Shown here: positions 56,348-64,000 of the stretch, piece by piece
How positions within the stretch are numbered: position 1 is the first letter of the stretch
Layout of the letters: each line of letters opens with the position of its first letter
DNA from: Dimargaris cristalligena
Taxonomy: Eukaryota > Kickxellomycota > Dimargaritomycetes > Dimargaritales > Dimargaritaceae
DNA: 64,000 nucleotides
Assembly: GCA_027576995.1 (NCBI GenBank)
Contig: JANBQC010000008.1
Span: 62,001-126,000 of the forward strand
Direction of reading: 5' to 3'
The notes under the pieces: model-generated
What the model saw: only the letters and a program-made list of their open reading frames with translations
The model's database searches: none
Told to the model about the DNA's origin: nothing
Translations under genes and position numbers: made by a program

Positions 56348-57199
56348 ATGCATTTCCCCTCGCTACCAGCTGGCCAGACCCTGGCCGCTTCTTTACTCCT
56401 AGCGCTTTCCGCCACCCCACGCGCCACCGCCCACGACGAGGCCCACCAATGCACCCTCAAAGACCCTAATTCCGAAAACTACTACAATTTGCGCGCCCTG
56501 CGCCACGCCACTTCCGGGGAGGATGACTGGGAGGTCGAGCCCTTTAATTCCGGCTACCAGTTCCGTCTCAATGTCTGCCATGCCCTGACGGGTGACACAT
56601 CCAAACTGCGCAACGCCCGACAGACGGCCGCCCTGGCCATGCGGGATGACCAAGTGTGGTCGCTTGGGCAAGCCAGCCACGACCTCCGCGTGCGCGGCGA
56701 CCGTCTGGTGCTCAAATACGCCGACGGGGACCGTTGTGAAGTGCCCGGTGGGGCCGGGACTAAATCCGATTATTACCGTACTTCGGTCCTGTCCCTGGTG
56801 TGTGACAAGAATGTCCGCGGATTGGGCAAACCCGAGTTTGTGGATCAAGTGGACTCGTGCGCCTATTTCTTCGAGTGGCGGACCCCCGTGGCTTGTCCCA
56901 CCTCCGAGCCGAGCGACAGTAGTGCCGGGGGGACCTTCTTCGTGGCCATCTTCATTCTAGTGGCCATTTATATGTTCTTCGGCGTCCTCTATAACCGTCT
57001 CACCAAACAGGCCCGGGGTCTCGAACAAATCCCCCACTACCACTTGTGGAAAGGCGGGTTTGAGTTCGTTAAGGATATGACCCAGATCATCTTGGCTAGT
57101 ATCATCGGCTACTTCCAGAACCGTCGCACCGCTCGTAATAGCCGCTATCAACACATTGGGGAGAGCGACGCCAACACCCTGATAGATGACGACTTTTAA
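56348..57199 (+). CDS. Atg27/Mrl1-like type I membrane receptor with mannose-6-phosphate-receptor homology domain
   Basis: A 283-aa single-exon type I membrane protein of the Golgi-endosome-vacuole system. It has a signal peptide (residues 1 to about 28), a luminal MRH-type domain with paired Cys, one transmembrane span (about 199-217) and a cytosolic tail. The juxtamembrane tail segment G-L-E-Q-I-P-H-Y-H-L-W matches the conserved motif of Atg27 and cation-dependent mannose-6-phosphate receptors. The luminal part ends with the typical Y-F-F-E-W-R-T-P-V-A-C. The tail ends D-D-D-F, so the C-terminal tyrosine sorting signal of yeast Atg27 is absent. Whether the protein serves autophagy membrane traffic (Atg27) or hydrolase sorting (Mrl1) cannot be decided from sequence. 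It is convergent with the helicase gene. Confidence 0.88.
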   Translation: MHFPSLPAGQTLAASLLLALSATPRATAHDEAHQCTLKDPNSENYYNLRALRHATSGEDDWEVEPFNSGYQFRLNVCHALTGDTSKLRNARQTAALAMRDDQVWSLGQASHDLRVRGDRLVLKYADGDRCEVPGGAGTKSDYYRTSVLSLVCDKNVRGLGKPEFVDQVDSCAYFFEWRTPVACPTSEPSDSSAGGTFFVAIFILVAIYMFFGVLYNRLTKQARGLEQIPHYHLWKGGFEFVKDMTQIILASIIGYFQNRRTARNSRYQHIGESDANTLIDDDF

Positions 57200-57614
57200 A
57201 TCATTAAATACAATGGGTCAATACGGTTCATATAGGAAGTTCGCCTGATTATCTTGATTTTATAGGGGGGGAGGGGGTGGACTATTTGGCGGGTCGACGA
57301 TAGGTGGCTGTGCTCTCCAACCCTGCCTATCATCCCCCCGCCCTTATTACTATCGTACTTGTGTGATTTTCTTCATTCGCACTCGCTTGGACAGATTTGT
57401 TAAAGAAATCCCTCTTCATCGGTTATCGGATTTTTAATAACATGACTAAATCACCTGCCTAGGCCAGGACTGTATCTATTTCTTTATTTTCTTCTCATGC
57501 CACATTTTTCAACATCTGCCTCCGCTCTTATATATTCATTACAAAACTTTTGAAAAATAATATATACCATTTTTTTTGCGCGATAATAATAGTAGTTAGA
57601 TCAGCCGATGGTCA
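57200..57614. other. 415-bp region between convergent genes
   Basis: Shared 3' flank of the Atg27-like gene and the DEAD-box helicase gene. AT-rich, with no gene recognised. Confidence 0.5.
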
Positions 57615-59938
57615 TTAACGTTTGGATCGGAATTCGTCACTCAAGTGTTCCAGCGAAGTCTTGGGCTTGGTGCCGCTGGCATAGCGAATGGTCCGGAAAG
57701 TCGATAGCGAGTCGGTTATTTCAGTTGAGTTGAAATAAGCAATTGACTCCGCTAGTGGCAGATCCTCGGCGGACAGAATGCTGATGACTAGCACATGAAA
57801 TACAAGCATCCAGGGGGTACCCACCCAAATTGTAAATAGAATCAACCCAAACAAAAAATTAAGTTAATGATACTGAGCATTCGCATAGAAATCGCAATAA
57901 TATACCAGGGCCGACGTGCTATCACCTAAAGGGCTCATCATGCCACTCCAAAAAAAAAACAGCTCAAGTATAAAAAAAAAGCAACTTACCTTCACCCTTT
58001 TGGCCTGCGCGGCCCGTACGACCAGCTGAGTGAATGTATTCGTGGGCCGTACGAACAAAGTCCGCTAAAATCACCTGAGCCACATGGGGGAGATCCATTC
58101 CCCGGTGCAGGCTATCCGATGTAAATACCAGGTTGATCGGGCCCGATCCCGTCGTCGTAGAAGAAGGGGCAGTCGTTGTGTTGATTGGTGTAGTGATTTC
58201 GCGAAGTAACTCAGCCCGCTCGGACTCGTCCAGTTCCCGGCTGTACAAGCGAGGTTGGACATTGGCCCACACTGTCGCTAGTGATGTAGCCCCTACTTCC
58301 TCTTCTTCTTCTTTACCCGTCTGCACAGTCATCGGGGACCTCAAATTAATCCGGGCCATGGCTCGGTTGTAGTACATTTGGGCAGCAAGAGGATCCCGAC
58401 AGAACACCATAACCAACGGCGGGTGGGCCGGACCTGGAGTAGCAGATTCGCCTTTGGAGATGGCATCCCGGAGTCGGGCCATACTGTGGGCAATCACCTC
58501 GGCCACAAACTGGGCCTTCGTGGTGCGGGGGGCGGTCAAGGGATGATCCCACTGCAGCATCATTTCACTAGTATTAGCATTAATAACGAACGCCTGGGAT
58601 TCCTTCAGGTAAAGGGCCTTGGGGAAACCCCGGGCCAGATAGGCCCGCACCGACTTCTTGTTGAACCGCGGACAAAGGGTGGCTCCACTAAAGATAAACT
58701 GGCGCGACGGCAACGGATCTAAGGGCGCCGGGAGTGGCACCGGGGCGGAGGAGTCGCTGCTAGAGGGATCGTCGTTACGTTGGTGGTCCGATCCGCGGGA
58801 CTGGCCCAGTTTCTCCAGGCGCTTGAGATAGGCGTGGTGGTTCCAGGTTACGGGGGCCACCGGATGATCCTTCAAATCCCGGGTAAGTAGCCATAATAGA
58901 CGGGTGGTTAGGCGGGCTTCGGATCCGCCCAGGGCCACATCCATCTCGTCAATCACGACAAACCGAGTATCGGCCAATTTGGTCCGTAAGCGCTTGGTCG
59001 CGGCGTTGGTCTTTTGCGAGCTTAGGGCACCGAGACCCAGGGCGGATGGGGTGGTCACTAGAATATAGGGGTGCTGGTGGGGGGGAGTAGAGGAGCGGTG
59101 GTCCGATTCGCCGTTTCGTCCGGAGCCACGTCGTTCGGGTAATTGATCCAGATCATTGATGGCGACGAGATCGGGTAGACCAGCGAGGCGGCTGATCCGC
59201 TCCACTACTGAACTAACCTGCCACATAAGGGGGCGGTTGGGCACTAGAATGACGGCGTAGGGTGACAGAGCCGGAGGTTGGGGGGAGGGCAGGCCTTCTC
59301 GAATTAACCGGCTAAGAATTGGTAAAAGATAGGCTGTATAGGGGAGACATTAAGAAGAGATAGGTCAGACAAGAGAGTACCAAATTTAGTGATAATGGCC
59401 TGGAATCTATATATATTTCGTACTGCAGTATCTCAAGCACGGTTACTAATATACATATTCCTTAGAACTTACCAAGCGTTTTGCCCGTCCCCGTTTGGGC
59501 CACGAATACTACATCTCTGCCACCGTCGATAGCTGCTATGGCTTGACCCTGAATTCCCAGGGGGTTTTCATATTTCAAATGACAAATAGCCGATTGGAGC
59601 TGGGCGGGTAGGTCTAATGCCTGCCACTCGGACGAGAGAGGTGTTGGCAATGTGCCGGCGGCCGTCTCGATAGCCTCCGTTGGTATTGTTGCTTCAGTTG
59701 AATACTGGGCTAGGAGTCGACCCGGAGTAGCCCCTGGGGAACAGCGGGACCAATCTAGTGCCTCGCAAGACTGGTACGCTAAAGTCCGATTCGTATACCA
59801 TTTAGTCGTTACAGGGAGAACGGTGGTAGGGGCTACGTTGAGGAATGAAGGGCTGGTCGAAATGGGCATGAGCTGGCTACGTTCGTGGACTCGGCCGAGC
59901 CTTAAGCGGCCCGATGCTTGCCGTAGACATGTGTACAT
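57615..59938 (-). CDS. DEAD-box family RNA helicase, probably mitochondrial (three exons)
   Basis: An ATP-dependent RNA helicase. Exons on the minus strand are 59938-59473, 59333-57990 and 57787-57615; introns are 139 and 202 bp with GTAAGT donors. Both joins keep conserved text: G-K-T-L-A-Y-L-L-P and G-Q-K-G-E-V-I-S. The product is 660 aa. Motifs: a Q-like segment before motif I, motif I A-Q-T-G-T-G-K-T at 147-154, V-P-N-R-P (Ia), T-T-P-S-A-L (Ib), DEMD at 284-287 instead of DEAD (II), F-S-G-A-T (III), R-G-M-D (V) and H-S-A-G-R-T-G-R-A-G (VI). The N-terminal 80 residues are Arg/Ser/Thr-rich with few acids, so mitochondrial targeting is likely; an Mrh4-like role in mitoribosome assembly is possible. 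Low-complexity inserts (Ser/Pro, Ser/Asp) interrupt the core. Confidence 0.9.
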
Positions 59939-60427
59939 GGTGACAGACGTTCGAACAAATGTTAAATAAAAAACAGGTCGAGAGGTTCAAATGGGTCGCT
60001 ATTGGGAAGTTTTTGGGGTACAGACATGAACGCATTTGTGATTCACTGCTTAGCCTGGGTGATTCATCGTTATCCAGCAGCGAGGCATAGTACAAATAGG
60101 CCCAAAAAAAACGACCAGGGCGATAGTTTTCAACCACGTATCATTCGCTGCGGCTATAAACTTGAAATATGAAAATGGTGTAATAATCAGCCAACTCTTG
60201 GCCTAGAAATTCGTTCAACACCTGCAGGCACTCTAAATCGGGTTTATTAAGCCAACGTTATATATCTGGAGGCTTGCTGCTATTATTGACATACTCATAA
60301 CATTGTTGCTCGATAGCATGTCAATAGGGGTTCGTGTTTCATAAATCAAACAAGAATACTAGCTGGAAAAAAAAACTGCACAAAAGTACTCTAAATTCAC
60401 ATTTACAGGAAAGCAAATGGCCAATTA
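59939..60427. other. Intergenic region, no gene seen
   Basis: Promoter side of the helicase gene and 3' flank of the secreted-protein gene. AT-rich, with no feature recognised. Confidence 0.5.
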
Positions 60428-61432
60428 TCAGTAGGGGGCATACTTGGTATCCAAATACTCATTGAATTGGTTGACCTGAGCCCGGAGAATCTGGGACATT
60501 ACACTCAGGGACACTTTCTCGAGTGGAACGGCCGAAATGTGCACTTCCCTGGCCGGCTGGTTGGGATAACTGGTATTATTGGCATCATCCAGAATATCGC
60601 ATTGGTGTCCCCGGAAATCGGTCAACCATTCAATTTCTATATGCCTTTTCCGGGGGTTCCACTTCAACATGTAGATAAGGGCGGGACGGGCCAGGGTCAT
60701 GAAGTTCTCTCGAAGGGCTTCCTTCAGTCGCTGTTGCACCGATGGTGTCCCTGTAAGACCTTTAGCCATCACTCTTAAATGATACTTGTTCAATTGTCGG
60801 TTAAAGTGGTTCATCCACTTCGGTTGTTCCGTGGCTGGGGTTGTCAAATAGAAGGAGGATGTGTAGGAAGGGTTGGTGGTTCCGAACCCACGAGCGGAAT
60901 CCAACCCATGGAAAGGATCGCCTAAAATGAGTTGGGCCGCCCCCGGATATACGTGGAACGCCATATGGGACAAGTCCTCGCATAATACCCGTAGTTTGGG
61001 GGTGTCCAAGGCGCTGTCTTGGGTGAAATTTTCAAAGGTACTCTCGAAGAGAAGTTTCCAGGCCATATATGCCTCTTCGTCGGTTAACACCGGGGCGGAA
61101 TTGGGATCGCTAGTGGTCGGAGTACTCGGTTCGAGGTCGAGGTCGAGGTCGAGGTCGAGGTCGAGGTAGGTCTCTTCCATAGACCGAACCTGTTCGCTGG
61201 TGAGCGGCGGGTCGCTGGGCCAATCGGTGGGAGGTGTCATGTCGACATCCCCTACGACGGGATCATAGGGGTCAGAAAAGGGGACATGGGGTAGAAATTC
61301 GGACCAATGGCTATTGCCCATCAAATAGGCGGGGAGCTGGGTACCGGGTCTGTCTATCCACGCCGAGTGGACGGACACAGCCAGTAGCCCAACCATAATT
61401 TGGGTTGGCAGAGTATAATAAACCCGGGGAAA
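60428..61432 (-). CDS. Unrecognised secreted protein with Asp-Leu repeat
   Basis: A 334-aa product from the Met at 61432; an in-frame Met at 61453 would add seven residues. Residues 1-26 form a signal peptide (Arg at 4, hydrophobic T-Q-I-M-V-G-L-L-A-V, small residues before A-W-I-D). The mature protein has an acidic linker with an (Asp-Leu)n run coded by a hexanucleotide repeat at 61132-61166. A region of about 200 residues with a folded look follows (L-C-E-D-L-S-H-M-A-F-H-V-Y-P-G, L-K-W-N-P-R-K-R-H-I-E-I-E-W-L). No further membrane span is seen. A TATAAG sequence at 61582-61575 on the minus strand supports the promoter. I do not recognise the family and assign no function. Confidence 0.7.
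   Translation of the reverse strand, partial: FPRVYYTLPTQIMVGLLAVSVHSAWIDRPGTQLPAYLMGNSHWSEFLPHVPFSDPYDPVVGDVDMTPPTDWPSDPPLTSEQVRSMEETYLDLDLDLDLDLEPSTPTTSDPNSAPVLTDEEAYMAWKLLFESTFENFTQDSALDTPKLRVLCEDLSHMAFHVYPGAAQLILGDPFHGLDSARGFGTTNPSYTSSFYLTTPATEQPKWMNHFNRQLNKYHLRVMAKGLTGTPSVQQRLKEALRENFMTLARPALIYMLKWNPRKRHIEIEWLTDFRGHQCDILDDANNTSYPNQPAREVHISAVPLEKVSLSVMSQILRAQVNQFNEYLDTKYAPY
61132..61166 (-). repeat. In-frame hexanucleotide microsatellite coding Asp-Leu
   Basis: Five to six tandem copies of GAGGTC (plus-strand sense) within the unknown secreted-protein gene, giving an alternating Asp-Leu run. Confidence 0.9.
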
Positions 61433-61453
61433 CATGGTTGTCAGTGATTGCAA

Positions 61454-62166
61454 ATATCGTTGCTAGAAGAATGGAAAGGAAGGTAATGTAATAGACAAAA
61501 TTAAAAAACTACGCCGAGAGGGTGGAAAGATGGTGAACGCGAGGGGTCGGGAGGAACGGGGGGGGATGGTCCCATACTTATAGCCAATACCCACACCACG
61601 GCTTAGCTGTATAATCAAGGTGTCACATTAAAAGTATTGAGCGAATATATAATAAAAATGTGAGTGGGTTGAGTACCACCCTTGGACCTTTTGAGTACAT
61701 TTAGCCCCAATAGTGACTAGAGCGTTTTTCCGGCATGGCTAAATACAAGGGTGGGTTGGCCATTGCCAATACTTCGTACAGTTGGACGGTGTAACTGAGT
61801 AACACAAAAATACCATTCACCGATGGCCAAGATAACCTGTCCATTATCCAATAACGATAAAGCCTTCGCACGCTTTCCTTTTCCAATAATTTATTTAGCG
61901 ATTCTAATCAAAATATGTTAAAATAATATAAACAGAAAGGGAAGCAATGTCATTTTTAAAATGGAGATAGTGCATAGTATCTACATCTCATACTTATCCG
62001 AGTACATAGAAACTTTTAAATGGTTGAAGATAAATCAAGGACTGCTTTATTCTAGGCACCCTACCCACCAGCCCTCTTTGGCAGAGTATTTAACTGGCGC
62101 TTCGGAGCAATATTTTTTTACGCCGAATGAGCTGTAATACACTACTAGGTCTTCGGTTGGGCGCGT
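61454..62166. other. Intergenic region, no gene seen
   Basis: Promoter and leader of the secreted-protein gene, then AT-rich sequence downstream of the retropepsin-dUTPase gene. I looked on the minus strand for a continuation into reverse transcriptase, RNase H or integrase and see none. Confidence 0.5.
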
Positions 62167-63168
62167 TTAGTAACAGCGTTTTAGCGCTAGAACAATAAGC
62201 CAAGTGCCCCTCTTAATGGTGACTAACTTGGAAGATTTGTTGCGAACAACTATAGTAAGTTGGCTCTTGTCATCAGTTCCGGTATACCATTCCCGAACGG
62301 ATAGACACCGCTTCAGGGTCGGGGATTCTTTAATCGTGCAGTAGTGACCCACCGGAGCACTGATGTCCCAGCCCATGAGCACAGTAACCATCCCGCGGGG
62401 GGGAATAACGACCTCCTCATGCGTGTAAAAGGAACACTCGGGGGGATTCGAGGAATGGACGGGCAAGTTCGCGTACAAGTTCCGGCAAACTACCGATACT
62501 TTAACATCTCTAAACCAGCTGTGGTTGGTCCGGAGTGGCACGGTGGTATCTCCGATCGTCAGGATACTTTTGCGTATATCCAGCACGGGCTGGACCATGT
62601 CAAACCAGTCCGAGCCCAGGCGAAACCGGCCCTGGGCGAGTACAGCCACCGCTAAAATATTCGCCATGGTGCCCACAATAACTTCCACAATGGCGTATTT
62701 TAGAGGGGTTACTCTGGTTCCGCCCCCCAAAACGATATCGGAACGCATGCCAGTGTCAATGAGTTGGTAGGACAGAGGGAGATCTGACTCCGATATGGTC
62801 GTGGTAGGGGCCCCCATATCCAGGAGGGCTTGTCGGTGTTCACCATTGACTGAGGTATCCAACGTATACTGGGTTCCATAGAAGGCTTGCGATTCGCCTT
62901 CCGAGGCGCTAGTGAGCGTTGCCGATGGCGACGGTGAGGTCGGCATGGATTGGGCGGGACAAATGTCCTTGGGCATATCCACCGAAGGCTCGTCATCTTC
63001 AGGGTGCGTATTGGGTAGCTCCATTTGGCCAGTGGAAGATTTATTTCCACGCTTCGCTTTGAAGCGGGGAGCAGCCTTACCGGAGGTGGCTGCTCGGGTG
63101 ATACTAAAGCGGCTCTTGGGAAACGGACGCCGGCTGCCAGTGGATTTCGAGTGCTTTATGGGTGGCAT
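62167..63168 (-). CDS. Retropepsin-dUTPase-like fusion protein, probably domesticated from an LTR retroelement
   Basis: A 333-aa single-exon product. Residues 1 to about 45 are very basic (many Lys and Arg), like a nucleic-acid-binding tail. An acidic Ser/Pro-rich linker follows to about residue 95. Residues 105-210 match a retropepsin: A-L-L-D-M-G-A with D117, then L-G-S-D-W-F-D-M-V-Q-P-V-L-D-I, where gypsy-type proteases have L-G-x-D-W-L ... P-x-I-D. The active-site triad is D-M-G instead of D-S/T-G. Residues 230-333 resemble a trimeric dUTPase (I-P-P-R-G, P-V-G-H-Y-C-T-I, V-V-R-N-K-S-S-K-L-V-T-I-K-R-G), but the R-S-G and G-x-I-D-x-D-Y motifs are degraded. A TATA sequence lies at 63292-63273, about 105 bp upstream. 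No LTRs or polymerase frames flank it. Confidence 0.72.
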   Translation of the reverse strand: MPPIKHSKSTGSRRPFPKSRFSITRAATSGKAAPRFKAKRGNKSSTGQMELPNTHPEDDEPSVDMPKDICPAQSMPTSPSPSATLTSASEGESQAFYGTQYTLDTSVNGEHRQALLDMGAPTTTISESDLPLSYQLIDTGMRSDIVLGGGTRVTPLKYAIVEVIVGTMANILAVAVLAQGRFRLGSDWFDMVQPVLDIRKSILTIGDTTVPLRTNHSWFRDVKVSVVCRNLYANLPVHSSNPPECSFYTHEEVVIPPRGMVTVLMGWDISAPVGHYCTIKESPTLKRCLSVREWYTGTDDKSQLTIVVRNKSSKLVTIKRGTWLIVLALKRCY

Positions 63169-64000
63169 TGTGTAGTAATGATGGGATAACTAATGTATAT
63201 TGGAGCTAATGTGAACGAATATTGATAAACTTGCAGGTTGTAGGAATATGGTTTGAATGGGTGGAGTAGCACGTATATATATGTGTATATTTAAGGGGCA
63301 GTTGTAGCAATGTAATTTTGCAAACCAAACCTATAGAGAAATGAGAGGTGGAAGGTGAAAATATTAAGTGTAACCAGTCGCTGAAGAATAGATTGTCAAG
63401 TAAATCTGAATATCAAAAGGGATGGAAACTCATTGGATATTTATATAAGGTCAGTAGACTCTTAAGTTCCTACACCTGGAGACTGATAAAGCAAAATATG
63501 AATACACCTTCACGAATAACGTAAAGGGCTCGCTATAAGTAGAAAAACTATAAAGTAGCTCATAGATAATGAGTATACTATTGGTTTCCGGTGATTGATT
63601 GCTAGATGGAAGACCATTCAAAAAAGCAAGTGGAAGGCCCGTAAATTTTCGTGAGTGACGCGGATGCTAACAAATTCGAGGCTTGGAATTCTTAGAAAGC
63701 GGCGGTATAAAGCAACATTATAAAGAGTAGGCCACCTGCCGATAATTATTACCACCATATCTTCAGGTTGACGAGCTACTGTGGAGCAATAGTGAAAGGA
63801 CTGAATAATGTCCCTTAGGAAACCGATGCGGCATGGTTTACTATGTTGGGGAAATCTTAGTCAAGCCATGTATAGACAACTCTCTTTACCCTATAAAACA
63901 GAGTCGAGAAGGCCCATGGGCATTTATAATGAGAGTGGTGTTTCCATGTTCTTTACCTGTAAATGTCCTGAGCATTAGGTACTGTCACTTTATGAAGGTG
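63169..64000. other. End of window, no gene seen
   Basis: AT-rich promoter side of the retropepsin-dUTPase gene. No coding frame, RNA gene or repeat recognised up to the window edge. Confidence 0.5.

Noticed and set aside
1..64000. CRISPR arrays, operons, ribosome binding sites, attachment sites
   Set aside because: None seen, and not expected in a fungal nuclear sequence with spliceosomal introns.

Overview
The window is nuclear DNA from a fungus, most likely an early-diverging (non-Dikarya) lineage. The evidence is a fungal plasma-membrane H+-ATPase, a UPF0658 Golgi membrane protein, an Atg27/Mrl1-type sorting receptor, a CaMK, GTAAGT-type introns of 61 bp to 1.2 kb, AT-rich spacers and TATA boxes. 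A very large NRPS in such a background suggests Kickxellomycotina (for example Dimargaritales), but that placement is an inference from gene content and was not tested.

Layout. 1-6.0 kb: PMA1 with a 1,214-bp intron. 8.5-10.3 kb: a probably mitochondrial fusion of an Apd1/Aim32-type (bis-His 2Fe-2S) domain with an adrenodoxin-type ferredoxin. 11.7-13.2 kb: UPF0658 Golgi protein. 14.2-16.1 kb (minus): an unrecognised protein with a signal peptide and two C-terminal PY motifs. 19.35-41.75 kb: one uninterrupted 22.4-kb reading frame (7,466 aa) for a non-ribosomal peptide synthetase. 42.9-44.5 kb (minus): SLC35F-type transporter. 44.8-45.2 kb: a possible frame-shifted gene remnant. 46.4-46.6 kb (minus): a small secreted peptide. 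46.6-49.9 kb: gene-poor, with two copies of a 145-bp inverted-repeat element whose third copy lies at 10.95 kb. 49.9-51.4 kb (minus): CaMK. 52.5-54.4 kb (minus): M20 amidohydrolase in four exons. 56.3-57.2 kb: Atg27/Mrl1-like receptor. 57.6-59.9 kb (minus): mitochondrial-type DEAD-box helicase in three exons. 60.4-61.4 kb (minus): unknown secreted protein. 62.2-63.2 kb (minus): an intact retropepsin-dUTPase fusion without reverse transcriptase, probably a domesticated retroelement gene.

The NRPS is the main accessory feature. Its order reads (partial C)-A1-T1 / C2-[A2*-T2*-C3*]-A3-T3-E3 / C4-A4-T4 / C5-A5-T5-E5 / C6-A6-T6-terminal E-like domain. The starred block of three consecutive domains has lost its catalytic motifs but stays in frame. 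The simplest reading is a five-residue product with two D-residues and an unusual release step. No other obvious biosynthetic gene is adjacent; the only nearby candidate helper is the SLC35F transporter, and that link is only positional. Most other genes are ordinary housekeeping genes. Exon joins were worked out by eye from splice motifs, phase continuity and protein-family continuity.
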